A stretch of 64,000 bases of DNA from Alteripontixanthobacter maritimus. GTDB taxonomy: Bacteria; Pseudomonadota; Alphaproteobacteria; Sphingomonadales; Sphingomonadaceae. The stretch is from positions 1,993,501 to 2,057,500 of the forward strand of contig NZ_QBKA01000002.1 of NCBI RefSeq assembly GCF_003340475.1, read 5' to 3'. A model generated the notes under the pieces. The model saw only the letters and a list, made by a program, of their open reading frames with translations. It was not told where the DNA came from and ran no database searches. Made by a program: the position numbers and the translations under genes. Positions 17,683 through 26,519 of the stretch are shown here, in pieces; position 1 is the first letter of the stretch, and each line of letters begins with the position of its first letter.

Positions 17683-18384
17683 TACTTCCTCGACCCAGGC
17701 CGGTACCAACTCGCCTGCCGGGCCGAGCCGGCTTTCATCGAACCATGCCGACCCTTCGCTTTGTTCGAGATTAAGTTCCAGCGTCGCTGCGCCGCATTCG
17801 GCCGCATCGCGCACAAACCCCGCAGCCGGATAGACCGCGCCCGACGTGCCGATGGATACGAACAGGTCGGCGCTTCTGATGGACGCATAGATCGTGTCCA
17901 TATCGTAGGGCATCTCGCCGAACCACACGACATCGGGGCGCAGCGCATAGGCCCCGCAGACCGGACAGGGTGGGCGGTCCGCCATGCTGCCCGTCCACGG
18001 CGAGCGGGCTTCGCAAGCGTTGCACAGCGCGCTGTTCAATTGCCCGTGCATATGAAGCACGTCATTTGCGCCGCCGCGTTCATGCAGATCGTCGACATTC
18101 TGGGTGACGAGCAGCAGATCGCACCCGTCCCGTTTGGCCCATTCCCGCTCCAGCTGGGCCAATGCGCGATGCGCCGCATTCGGCTGCACCCCCGCGAGCG
18201 CCGCGCGGCGCATGTCGTAGAACCGCAGCACCAGATCGGGATCGCGCGCGAAGCCTTCAGGCGTGGCGACGTCCTCCACCCGGTGCTGTTCCCACAGGCC
18301 GCCCTCGGCACGGAAGGTGTCGATACCGCTTTCGGCGCTGATACCAGCGCCGGTTAGGATGACGAGCTTTCGAATGTCTGGCAT
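17671..18384 (-). CDS. cobB: CobB-type sirtuin (NAD-dependent deacylase)
   Basis: The 237-residue sirtuin removes acyl groups from lysine using NAD. Visible are the NAD loop GAGISAESGIDTFR, TQNVDDLHERGG, catalytic His in LHMHGQL, the zinc ligands CNAC and CPVCG, and IGTSGAVYPAAGF. The Tyr-x-x-Arg pair in FYDMRR, which in E. coli CobB and human SIRT5 favours succinyl/malonyl-lysine, is conserved, so broad deacylase activity is likely. It is divergent from dapB and tail-to-tail with the E1-like gene. Confidence 0.93.
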   Translation of the reverse strand: MPDIRKLVILTGAGISAESGIDTFRAEGGLWEQHRVEDVATPEGFARDPDLVLRFYDMRRAALAGVQPNAAHRALAQLEREWAKRDGCDLLLVTQNVDDLHERGGANDVLHMHGQLNSALCNACEARSPWTGSMADRPPCPVCGAYALRPDVVWFGEMPYDMDTIYASIRSADLFVSIGTSGAVYPAAGFVRDAAECGAATLELNLEQSEGSAWFDESRLGPAGELVPAWVEEVLAL

Positions 18385-18419
18385 GATGCCGGATCAACCA
18401 CCACAGCGAGAGAATATCA

Positions 18420-19154
18420 ATGGCAGCCACGCGCATCGGCATCATCGGCAGCAAGGGCCGGATGGGTCAGGCCATTGCCGCTATCATCGAAACGGGTGAG
18501 CATGAGCTGGCGGGCGGCGCGGATGCGGGCGAGGATGTGGCAGCGCTCGCCGATCGCAGCGATGTACTGGTCGATTTCAGCACTCCGGGCGCGCTGGCCA
18601 CCAACCTTCACGCCGCCATTGGTGCGGGCATCCCCCTGGTCATCGGCACGACCGGGCTGACGGAAAAGCATCACGCCGCCATCGACGATGCAACGCGCGC
18701 GGTGGCCGTCCTGCAAACCGGCAACACGTCGCTGGGCGTGACACTGCTTGCGCATCTGGTGCGGCAGGCGGCAAGTTCGCTGGGGCCGGACTGGGATATC
18801 GAGATCGTAGAAATGCATCACCGCATGAAAGTCGACGCGCCGTCGGGTACTGCGTTGCTGTTGGGCGAAGCGGCCGCCAAAGCGCGCGGCGTGTCGCTGG
18901 CAGAGCATACCGAAAGCGGGCGCGACGGGCACACCGGCGCGCGGGCCGAAGGCGCGATCGGTTTTGCAGCCCTGCGCGGCGGCACGGTGTCTGGTGACCA
19001 CTCGGTTATTTTGGCGGGCGAGGAAGAACGCATCACCCTATCCCATACGGCCGAAAACCGGCGCATCTTCGCGCGCGGCGCAGTGTGCGCGGCCGAATGG
19101 CTGATCGGCAAGAACGCCGGGCGATACACCATGAACGATGTGCTTGCGCTGTGA
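18420..19154 (+). CDS. dapB: 4-hydroxy-tetrahydrodipicolinate reductase
   Basis: The 244-residue enzyme performs the NAD(P)H-dependent reduction step of the diaminopimelate/lysine pathway. The N-terminal nucleotide site is IGIIGSKGRMGQAI, followed by VLVDFST and IGTTGL. The catalytic His/Lys signature is EMHHRMKVDAPSGTAL (about residues 138-153). GAGAGAA precedes the ATG at 18420. It lies 35 bp from the divergent sirtuin start, and nth follows 10 bp after its stop, suggesting cotranscription. dapE of the same pathway is 2.3 kb further on. Confidence 0.97.
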   Translation: MAATRIGIIGSKGRMGQAIAAIIETGEHELAGGADAGEDVAALADRSDVLVDFSTPGALATNLHAAIGAGIPLVIGTTGLTEKHHAAIDDATRAVAVLQTGNTSLGVTLLAHLVRQAASSLGPDWDIEIVEMHHRMKVDAPSGTALLLGEAAAKARGVSLAEHTESGRDGHTGARAEGAIGFAALRGGTVSGDHSVILAGEEERITLSHTAENRRIFARGAVCAAEWLIGKNAGRYTMNDVLAL

Positions 19155-19164
19155 CTGGCGACTG

Positions 19165-19815
19165 ATGACGAAGGACCAAATTTTCGAATTCTTCCGCCGC
19201 CTGGCGGAGGATAATCCTTCGCCGGAAACCGAGTTGGAATATGGCAATGCCTACCAGCTGGTGGTGGCCGTAGCGCTTTCGGCGCAGGCGACCGATGTGG
19301 GCGTGAACAAGGCCACACGGGCGCTGTTCGCGCGCGTGGAAACGCCGCAGCAGATGCTCGATCTGGGCGAAGATGGGCTGAAGGCGCATATCCGAACCAT
19401 CGGCCTGTTCAATTCCAAGGCGAAGAACGTCATCGCGCTAAGCCAGCTGTTGGTGGACGAATATGGCGGCGATGTACCTGACACGCGCGAGGATCTGGTT
19501 CGCCTTCCCGGCGTAGGGCGCAAGACGGCTAATGTCGTGCTCAATTGCTGGTTCGGGCAGGAGACCTTCGCGGTCGATACTCACATCCTGCGCGTTGGCA
19601 ACCGCACTGGCCTTGCCAAGGGCAAGACGCCCGAACAGGTCGAGGCCAAGCTGGACAAGCGCGTTCCCCAGCCCTTCCGCCTGCACGCCCACCATTGGCT
19701 GATCCTGCACGGGCGCTACGTCTGCAAGGCTCGCACGCCGGAATGCTGGCGCTGCCCGGTAGTGGATCTGTGTAGTTTTCGGAAGAAAGTGCTGGAGGTG
19801 CCGAAGGGGCGTTAG
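19165..19815 (+). CDS. nth: Endonuclease III
   Basis: The 216-residue base-excision repair glycosylase/AP lyase for oxidised pyrimidines shows the helix-hairpin-helix LPGVGRKTANVVLN with the catalytic lysine, the catalytic aspartate in FAVDTHILRV, and the [4Fe-4S] cluster ligands C-x6-C-x2-C-x5-C in CKARTPECWRCPVVDLC. The ATG at 19165 is taken as the start of the conserved MTKDQIFEFF; the preceding in-frame ATG at 19138 overlaps dapB. It follows dapB by 10 bp. A structured repeat lies after its stop. Confidence 0.97.
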   Translation: MTKDQIFEFFRRLAEDNPSPETELEYGNAYQLVVAVALSAQATDVGVNKATRALFARVETPQQMLDLGEDGLKAHIRTIGLFNSKAKNVIALSQLLVDEYGGDVPDTREDLVRLPGVGRKTANVVLNCWFGQETFAVDTHILRVGNRTGLAKGKTPEQVEAKLDKRVPQPFRLHAHHWLILHGRYVCKARTPECWRCPVVDLCSFRKKVLEVPKGR

Positions 19816-19842
19816 GTGTTTCAACTTCAGGCGCCGGCGAGG

Positions 19843-20086
19843 TTGTTTGTATTGCCTCAAGCGCCGGCGGTCGCATCCGCTCCCTTAGGCTTTCCTCGCG
19901 CTGCGCGCTGCGGGCGGCCCTTTGGGCCTATGACTGCCGTGACCTGGCACCGGGTCCAAGATTGCGAGGTTGGCGCTGATCCCGTTTGCGACCAGCAAAC
20001 GGCAAGCGCGAATGCGCGCCCGAGCTTATGCGAGGAAAGCCAAGCGGGCCGGATGGCCCGCGCCCGGCGCTTGAGGGTCTAAACAA
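19843..20086. repeat. Structured intergenic repeat, copy 2 (nth / symporter)
   Basis: This 244-bp copy lies between convergent genes and is the most regular one. Its left end begins at TTGTTTGTATTGCCTCAAGC and its right end is the inverse, GCTTGAGGGTCTAAACAA, with imperfect similarity between the arms extending about 75 bp inward. GGCTTTCCTCGC (near 19889) pairs exactly with GCGAGGAAAGCC (near 20031). Hairpins: CCGTTTGC/GCAAACGG with loop GACCA (19982-20002), GCGC-GAAT-GCGC (20006-20017) and GCGGGCC-GGAT-GGCCCGC (20044-20061). The core around CGGCCCTTTGGGCCTATGAC is identical to copies 1 and 3. Confidence 0.88.
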
Positions 20087-20107
20087 AAAACGCCCGGACA
20101 ACCCCCC

Positions 20108-21358
20108 CTAAACATCATCCGCCGAGATCATTTCCTCGCGGTCGATATCGCCGGTCATGCTGGCGACGGCCACGGTAATTGCCGAATCGCTCGTGACATT
20201 GGTGGTGGTGCGCATCATGTCCATGATCCGGTCGACTCCCGCCACGAAGGCGATGGTTTCCAGTGGCACACCAACCGCGCCGAACACCAGCGCCATCATG
20301 ACGAGGCCCGTGCCGGGGATCCCCGCCGCGCCGATCGATCCTGCCGTCGCGAGCAGTGCGATCATGCCGTAATCCGCCCAGCTGAGATCGACGCCGAAAA
20401 TCTGCGCGCCGAACAAGGTGGCGAGGCCGAGATACATGGCGGTGCCGTCCATATTCACCGTCGCGCCCAATGATACGACGAAGCTGGACGTGCCGGGCGC
20501 CACACCCAGATTGCGCTGGGTGCAGCGCAGCGTGACCGGCAGTGTCGCGTTGGACGATGCGGTGGAATAGGCCACGGCCATCGCGTCGGTAATCCCGCGG
20601 AAAAAATCCACCACCGGCAGCTTCGCCAACAATTTGACGATGGCGGAATACATCAGCACGATCATCAGCAGGCAACCGACATAGTTCAGCGCAACCAACT
20701 TGCTCAATGCAAGCAGCGCATCCACGCCTTGCGTTCCGGCCACCCATGCCATCAGCGCAAACACCCCGAACGGCGTCAGTTCCATGACCACCGCAGTGAC
20801 TTTCTGCATCACCATGCTGCCGCTGTCGAACACACGCGCAACAGGATCGCCGTCCTTGCCCGCCATCAGGATGCCGACACCCAGCAGCAAGGCGAACACG
20901 ATCAGCGGTAGGATATTACCCGCAGCCATGACTTCGACCGGGTTCTGCGGAATGATGCTGAGCACCATGTCCTGCCAGGTTTGGTCCTTGGGTTCGGGGA
21001 TCGGTCCGCGCTCGATGCCGGACAGGTCGAGGCCCACGCCAGGCTTGAACACCGAACCCAGCAGCAGCCCCAGCCACACCGCGATCTGCCCGGTAATTAC
21101 GAACAGCAGCAGCGCCCGCCCACCGACGGAGCCGAGCTTTCGCAAGTCGCCGATGGCAATGACGCCCGACACCAGGCTGAAGAAGATAAGCGGAACCACC
21201 AGCATCTTGATGAAGCCGATAAACACATCGCCGATGATCTTGATGCTTGCGGCGCCCGGCCCCCAGACCAGCCCGACCACGATGCCCAGCACCAGCGCGG
21301 CAATAACCCGCTGCCATAGCGGAATGGCGAACCAGCTTTTCACGTGTTGTCCCCTCAA
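20108..21358 (-). CDS. Dicarboxylate/amino acid:cation symporter (DAACS family)
   Basis: The 416-residue membrane carrier is of the DctA/GltP family and takes up C4-dicarboxylates or acidic amino acids with Na+ or H+. Family signatures are the serine-rich hairpin STASSNATLPVTLRC, the GTSSFVVSLGATVNMDGTA motif with the NMDGT ion/substrate site, and MMRTTTNVTSDSAITV near the end. Eight to ten hydrophobic segments are present. The substrate cannot be told from sequence. It stands alone on the minus strand, between the repeat element and dapE. Confidence 0.92.
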   Translation of the reverse strand: MRGQHVKSWFAIPLWQRVIAALVLGIVVGLVWGPGAASIKIIGDVFIGFIKMLVVPLIFFSLVSGVIAIGDLRKLGSVGGRALLLFVITGQIAVWLGLLLGSVFKPGVGLDLSGIERGPIPEPKDQTWQDMVLSIIPQNPVEVMAAGNILPLIVFALLLGVGILMAGKDGDPVARVFDSGSMVMQKVTAVVMELTPFGVFALMAWVAGTQGVDALLALSKLVALNYVGCLLMIVLMYSAIVKLLAKLPVVDFFRGITDAMAVAYSTASSNATLPVTLRCTQRNLGVAPGTSSFVVSLGATVNMDGTAMYLGLATLFGAQIFGVDLSWADYGMIALLATAGSIGAAGIPGTGLVMMALVFGAVGVPLETIAFVAGVDRIMDMMRTTTNVTSDSAITVAVASMTGDIDREEMISADDV

Positions 21359-21419
21359 ATCCTCGGAGCGAGCCTAGCAATGCCATCCTACGAGGCAAGC
21401 GAATGCGTCTGCTGGATGG

Positions 21420-22601
21420 CTAACTCAGCGCCGCCATTGCGATACGACGATAAATGCGCGCCAACACGGCCAAGTCGGCGACAGCCACGGCCTCGTCGCG
21501 CTTGTGCATAGTCGCGTTGACCAGCCCGAATTCGATGACCGGGCAGATATCCTTCAAGAAGCGCGCATCCGACGTGCCGCCGCTGGTGGAGGCTTCCGGC
21601 ACGACGCCTGTCTCGGCTTCCACCGCATCCGCCACCAACTGCGAAAATTCGCCGGGCGGCGTGAGGAAGCTTTCGCCCGAGATTACCGGCCGCGCGGTGC
21701 CGCCATGCTTTTCGGCGATGGCAATGACCCGCTCTGAAATGCTCGTCCCGGAATGCAGGTCGTTGAAGCGCACCGAAATGCGCGCGGTGGCCTTGGCCGG
21801 GATGACATTATGTGCCGGATTGCCGACTTCCAGTTCGGTAATCTCAAGGTTGGATGGCTGGAACCAGTCGGTGCCCTCGTCCAGCACCAGCGCTTCCAGC
21901 TCGGCCAGTTTTGCTACCAGCCGTGGAAGTGGGTTGTCAGCCAGATGCGGGTAGGCGACGTGGCCCTGCACGCCTTCCACTTCCAGCCAGATATTGACCG
22001 AACCGCGCCGGCCGATCTTCATCATGTCGCCCAGCTGGTTCACACTGGTCGGTTCGCCCACCAGGCACAGGTCCGGCGCTTCGCCGCGTTCGCGGATCAG
22101 GTCGATCAGCGCGCGGGTGCCGTATAGCGCCGGCCCTTCCTCGTCGCCGGTAATGATGAAGCTGATGGTACCGGCGTCCTGCGGAATGTCCGCCACCGCC
22201 TCCACCATGCAGGCGATCGAACCCTTCATGTCGACCGCGCCGCGCCCATACAGCAGGTCTCCACCGGGTGCGGTGCGGATTTCTGGCTCGAACGCATTGC
22301 TCGACCAGCCTTCTCCTGGAGGCACCACATCGAGATGTCCGGCAAAGGCGAAGTGTTTCGACCCGTCCGGTCCGCGCCGGATCGCAAGGCAGTTCTCGAC
22401 CGGCCCGTTTTCAGGATCTTCGGCACCCGCCACGAACCGGTGGCATTCGAAGCCCAGTGGCGTCAGCATGGCTTCGAAAGCATCGAACACCTCGCCGCGC
22501 GCAGGTGTCACACTGGCCGCCTGCATCAATCGCACGGCCTTTTCCACGACAGCCTGTTCGGCAGCGGCGTCCGTCACCTCAGGCAGTCCCGGCGTTTTCA
22601 T
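21420..22601 (-). CDS. dapE: Succinyl-diaminopimelate desuccinylase
   Basis: The 393-residue M20-family dinuclear zinc amidohydrolase cleaves N-succinyl-LL-DAP in the succinylase branch of lysine synthesis. Metal and catalytic motifs are FAGHLDVVPPG, GRGAVDMKGSIACM and ITGDEEGPALYG; STSGGTSDARFL is close to the C-terminus. A second ~12-residue extension precedes the conserved domain. Its start overlaps the 3' end of the GST gene by 23 bp, so translation is probably coupled. Confidence 0.94.
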   Translation of the reverse strand: MKTPGLPEVTDAAAEQAVVEKAVRLMQAASVTPARGEVFDAFEAMLTPLGFECHRFVAGAEDPENGPVENCLAIRRGPDGSKHFAFAGHLDVVPPGEGWSSNAFEPEIRTAPGGDLLYGRGAVDMKGSIACMVEAVADIPQDAGTISFIITGDEEGPALYGTRALIDLIRERGEAPDLCLVGEPTSVNQLGDMMKIGRRGSVNIWLEVEGVQGHVAYPHLADNPLPRLVAKLAELEALVLDEGTDWFQPSNLEITELEVGNPAHNVIPAKATARISVRFNDLHSGTSISERVIAIAEKHGGTARPVISGESFLTPPGEFSQLVADAVEAETGVVPEASTSGGTSDARFLKDICPVIEFGLVNATMHKRDEAVAVADLAVLARIYRRIAMAALS

Positions 22602-23247
22602 ATTGTTCGATTACCCATTGCTCGTCCTCGGCAGCTTCCAGCCAGCCGGTCATCCATTCATGCTCCCACACCGCTTCCATATAGCTTTGTGCAAAGCCGG
22701 GTACGCCCACGCCGTAAGACAGGAAGCGGCTGACCACCGGGGCGAAGGCGATATCGGCGGCGCCGAACGTGCCGAACAGGAATGGCCCGCCCGCGCCGTG
22801 CCGGGCCCGCGCCTCGGCCCATAATTGCAGGACGCGCACGATATCCGCCTCGCAATCGGGCGTGATGGTAACGCCTGAAAAACGCTTGCGCATGTTCATC
22901 GGCATTTCACGGCGCAGCGCGGCGAAGGCGCTGTGCATTTCCGCCACCATCGAACGGGCCATGCCTCGCGCCGCGTCGTCCTTGGGCCAGTACCGATCGC
23001 GCCCCACCTTGTCGGAAAGATACTCCATGATTGCCATGCTGTCCCACACGATCACGTCGCCATCCCACAGGATCGGCACCCGTCCACTGGAAGCCTGCAG
23101 ACCGTTATCGCCCTGCTTGCGCTGTTCCCAGCCCTCGCCCACCATCGGCACCAGGATTTCCTCGAAACCGAGGCCGGACTGCTTCACCGCAAGCCACCCG
23201 CGAAGCGACCAGCTGGAGTAGTTCTTGTTTCCGATAACCAGCTTCAT
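22579..23247 (-). CDS. Glutathione S-transferase family protein
   Basis: The 222-residue protein has the thioredoxin-like GST N-terminus with the Ser-rich active region KNYSSWSLRGWLAVKQSG (Ser as the likely catalytic residue), the cis-Pro in GRVPILWDG, the VWDSMAIMEYL motif, and an all-helical C-terminal domain from about residue 90. The likely role is detoxification or an isomerase-type reaction; the substrate is unknown. AGGAAA precedes the ATG at 23247. It overlaps dapE downstream, and is divergent from the nitroreductase gene. Confidence 0.88.
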   Translation of the reverse strand: MKLVIGNKNYSSWSLRGWLAVKQSGLGFEEILVPMVGEGWEQRKQGDNGLQASSGRVPILWDGDVIVWDSMAIMEYLSDKVGRDRYWPKDDAARGMARSMVAEMHSAFAALRREMPMNMRKRFSGVTITPDCEADIVRVLQLWAEARARHGAGGPFLFGTFGAADIAFAPVVSRFLSYGVGVPGFAQSYMEAVWEHEWMTGWLEAAEDEQWVIEQYENAGTA

Positions 23248-23420
23248 TTGAGCGTTTCCTGACTATTGCGCGCCCACCATACGCGCGTCCAACCGGACGT
23301 AGGGGTTCAGGAAAGCCAAGTCGAGTGTGAACGCCATCCAGGCGGATTGCACCATATTGTCGCCTTCCACCGAACGGTAATTCCTGTATCGCACCCACAA
23401 AACGAAACCTGGGAGCCAGC

Positions 23421-24128
23421 ATGCCATCCGACCTGCCAAAATCCGACCCCATGCATTTCGATGATGTCGTCAAGGGCCGCCGCAGTATTCGCGGTTACAA
23501 GCCGGACCCGGTGCCGCGCGATTTGATCGAGGAAGTGCTGGCGCTGGCCATGCGCGCGCCGTCCTCCATGAATACCCAGCCCTACAACTTCACCGTGCTG
23601 ACCGGCGAACCGCTGGACCGGATACGCGCGGGCAATACCGAGAAGATGCTGGCCGGCGTTCCCGAAAGCCGCGAATTCCGCAGCGGGACGGGTTTCGAAG
23701 GCGCACATCGCGAACGTCAGATCGGTGTGGCGAAACAGTTGTTCGGCGCGATGGGTATCGAACGGGACGACAAGGCGCGGCGGCAGGACTGGGTAATGCG
23801 CGGTTTCCGCCAGTTCGACGCGCCGGTATGCATCATCATCACTTTCGACCGCACGTTGGAGGGGTGGGACGATCCGATCTTCGATTGCGGCGCGGTCACC
23901 ACCATGCTGGTAAACGCCGCATGGTCGCGCGGGCTGGGTGCCGTCATCAACAGCCAGGGCATTATGCAAAGCCCGGTAGTGCGCGAACACGCCGGCATTC
24001 CGGACGATCAGGTCATCATGAAAGCCGTCGCCCTTGGCTGGCCGGACGATAATTTCCCTGCGAACGCCGTGGTGTCCGAACGCAAGGACGTTGCCGAAGC
24101 CAGCCGGTTCCTGGGCTTCGCCGAATAG
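23421..24128 (+). CDS. Nitroreductase-family FMN oxidoreductase
   Basis: The 235-residue flavoprotein has the FMN-binding start VKGRRSIRGYKPDPV (about residues 17-31) and MRAPSSMNTQPYNF. The second FMN region is near the C-terminus in AVALGWPDDNFPAN. Such enzymes reduce nitro-aromatics or quinones with NAD(P)H; the physiological substrate is unknown. GGGAG precedes the ATG at 23421. It is flanked by a divergent GST and a convergent AbgT transporter that ends 5 bp away. Confidence 0.9.
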   Translation: MPSDLPKSDPMHFDDVVKGRRSIRGYKPDPVPRDLIEEVLALAMRAPSSMNTQPYNFTVLTGEPLDRIRAGNTEKMLAGVPESREFRSGTGFEGAHRERQIGVAKQLFGAMGIERDDKARRQDWVMRGFRQFDAPVCIIITFDRTLEGWDDPIFDCGAVTTMLVNAAWSRGLGAVINSQGIMQSPVVREHAGIPDDQVIMKAVALGWPDDNFPANAVVSERKDVAEASRFLGFAE

Positions 24129-24132
24129 CCGC

Positions 24133-25722
24133 TTACGGCGTGTAGAAAGTCGGTGAGCCCGGGCCCACCGGGATATCCAGCAGGAACGTCCAGCCCATGA
24201 AGAACAGCGACCAGAACAGCAGGAAGAATATCGTATAGGGCAGCATCATGGCGATCAGCGTGCCGACGCCTAGGTTCCTGTCATACCGCGTCGCCCAGGC
24301 CAGGATCAGCCCGAAATAGCTCATCATGGGGGTGATGATATTGGTGGTGGAATCGCCGATCCGATAAGCCGCCTGGATCACCTCGGGAGAATAGCCGATC
24401 AGCATTAGCATCGGCACGAAGATCGGCGCAGTCACAGCCCATTGCGCGGATGCGGATCCCAGCGACAGATTGATCAACGCGCAGATGAGAATGAAGAAGA
24501 AGAACACCAGCGGCCCGGTCATGCCGGTGTCCAGCAGGAACTGCGACCCGGTAACCGCTGTAATCGCGCCGAGATTGGTCCAGCCGAAAAACGCCACGAA
24601 TTGCGCGGCGAAAAACACTAGCACGATATACAGGCCGAGCGAAGCTAGCGCGGCTGCCATCGCGTCAATTACATCGCGGTCCGTTTTCATCGTGCCCGCC
24701 ACCCGGCCATATGCATATCCGGTTACGAGGAAGAAAATCAGGATCCACACGACGAATCCCTTGAAGAAGGGTGAATCGATCCGGTCGCCCGTGTCGGGAT
24801 TGCGCAGTACACCCCATTCGGGAAGCAATGTCAGCGCCATCAGCCCCAACACGCCCAGCAGCGCCACGCCCGCCCAGCGCAGCGCCTTGCGTTCTTTCGG
24901 CGCGATCGCCTCCATCATCCGGTCGTCGAGAATGGTGGGATCTGCCCCGGAAGGGTCGTATTTTCCCAGCTTCGGTTCCACGATGAAGATGGTGACGAGC
25001 GAACCTATGGCAGTAATCAAGAACGTGGAACCGACCATGAAATACCAGTTTGCCGTTGCCAGCACGACATAATCGGGATCGATGAGGCGTGCGGCCTCCT
25101 GCGTGATACCGGCCAGCAGCGGGTCGATCGTGCCGATCAGCAGGTTTGCGCTATAGCCGCCCGAAACGCCCGCAAACGCCGCGGCCATGCCCGCCAACGG
25201 ATGCCGCCCCAACGCGTAGAAAATTCCCGCAGCCAGCGGGATCAGGACGACATAGCCCACTTCCGACGCGGTGTTCGAAACGATGCCGGCAAACACGATC
25301 GCCACCGTTACCATGTGCGGCGGCGCGGACAGGACCATCGAGCGTACGGCGGCCGACAACAATCCGGATTTTTCCGCCACGCCAACACCCAGCATCGCCA
25401 CCAGCACCACACCCAGCGGCGCGAAACTGGTGAAATTGCCGACCAGATTGGTAAAGATCCGGCGAATACCGTCCCCGTCGAGCAAACTTACCGCGCGGAT
25501 CATGCCGTCCGCAGCCACGCCAGGTGCGCCTGCGGGCCGGGGATCGATCACGGCCACACCCAACCAGCCCAGCAGACCCGAAATCAGGACGATGCTGAGC
25601 GCCAACACCGCGAACAGCGTGACCGGATGCGGCAGCAGATTGCCCAGCCACTCGACCCCGTCCAAAAACTTCGTAAAGCGATTGCGTGCGGGCAAGGCCG
25701 CCTGTTCCGGTCCATCGGCCAT
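24133..25722 (-). CDS. AbgT-family transporter
   Basis: The 529-residue polytopic protein belongs to the AbgT family (E. coli AbgT imports p-aminobenzoyl-glutamate; Neisseria MtrF and Alcanivorax YdaH export antimetabolites such as sulfonamides). It has the N-terminal FLDGVEWLGNLLPHP, VLVAMLGVGVAEKSGL and VGYVVLIPLAAGIFYALGRHP, and ends in an IGDSTTNIITPMMSYFG hairpin typical of the family. GGAGAG precedes the ATG at 25722. No abgA/abgB hydrolase genes are adjacent, so uptake is not supported by context. Confidence 0.9.
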   Translation of the reverse strand: MADGPEQAALPARNRFTKFLDGVEWLGNLLPHPVTLFAVLALSIVLISGLLGWLGVAVIDPRPAGAPGVAADGMIRAVSLLDGDGIRRIFTNLVGNFTSFAPLGVVLVAMLGVGVAEKSGLLSAAVRSMVLSAPPHMVTVAIVFAGIVSNTASEVGYVVLIPLAAGIFYALGRHPLAGMAAAFAGVSGGYSANLLIGTIDPLLAGITQEAARLIDPDYVVLATANWYFMVGSTFLITAIGSLVTIFIVEPKLGKYDPSGADPTILDDRMMEAIAPKERKALRWAGVALLGVLGLMALTLLPEWGVLRNPDTGDRIDSPFFKGFVVWILIFFLVTGYAYGRVAGTMKTDRDVIDAMAAALASLGLYIVLVFFAAQFVAFFGWTNLGAITAVTGSQFLLDTGMTGPLVFFFFILICALINLSLGSASAQWAVTAPIFVPMLMLIGYSPEVIQAAYRIGDSTTNIITPMMSYFGLILAWATRYDRNLGVGTLIAMMLPYTIFFLLFWSLFFMGWTFLLDIPVGPGSPTFYTP

Positions 25723-25868
25723 ATTGTCTCTCCGCCTCGTCGCTAAATCGATCGTGCCGCGACTGAAGAGGGACCAGCGCGAATTCTCTTATCAGAGTAC
25801 CGCCCTATACTGAACGAGCGATTGCCCGGCTATTGCCGTAGATTTCGGGAAAACACGGCCTGTTGGTG

Positions 25869-26519
25869 TTAAAGGTTCGCATCTTCCAGAATAGCTGCGC
25901 GCAATTCGGGAATGCCATGCTTGGTTTCGGCGCTGGTGACATGGAGCGCGGGGTAGGCGGCGGGGTGCGCGCGGGCTTCAATCTCGACTGCCGCGATCAC
26001 TCTGTCGAGTTCGGACGCCTTCAGCTTGTCCGCCTTGGTCAACACGATGCGGTAGCCCACCGCTGCGCCATCGAGCATCTGCATCATGTCGCGGTCGACA
26101 TCCTTGAAACCGTGGCGCGCATCCACCAGCACCAGATTGCGGGCCAGCACCTGCCGCCCACGCAGGAAGGTCTTTACCAGCTTCTTCCACTTGTCGACCA
26201 CGGCGAGCGGCGCCTTGGCGTAACCGTAGCCCGGCATATCGACCAGCCGCAGCACGGTCGGATCGCCGACTTCGAAATAATTGAGCTCCTGCGTCCGACC
26301 CGGCGTTACCGAAGCGCGCGCGATCGACTTGCGGCCCGTAAGTGCGTTCAGCAGGCTGGATTTGCCGACATTGCTGCGCCCGCAAAACGCGATTTCCGGC
26401 ACTGTCGGTTCGGGCAGGAATTTCAGTTGCGGTGCGGATAGCAGAAAGTCCACCCGGCCTGAAAACAGTTTGGCCGCCTCGGTTTCGCGGTATCCCTCCG
26501 CTTCCTTTTTCTTCGTCAC
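25869..26519 (-). CDS. yihA: Ribosome-biogenesis GTPase YihA/YsxC (EngB)
   Basis: The 216-residue GTPase is needed for 50S assembly. G-motifs are GRSNVGKSSLLN (G1), TPGRTQ (G2), DMPGYGYAKA (G3), TKADK (G4) and TSAETK (G5). The start is GTG at 26519, overlapping the yidC stop as GTGA; the family beginning (charged lead, then LFSGRVDFLLSAPQLKFLP) follows directly. A much longer frame back to 26984 is the yidC antiregister and is rejected. It is the last gene of rpmH-rnpA-yidD-yidC-yihA. Confidence 0.95.
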   Translation of the reverse strand: MTKKKEAEGYRETEAAKLFSGRVDFLLSAPQLKFLPEPTVPEIAFCGRSNVGKSSLLNALTGRKSIARASVTPGRTQELNYFEVGDPTVLRLVDMPGYGYAKAPLAVVDKWKKLVKTFLRGRQVLARNLVLVDARHGFKDVDRDMMQMLDGAAVGYRIVLTKADKLKASELDRVIAAVEIEARAHPAAYPALHVTSAETKHGIPELRAAILEDANL

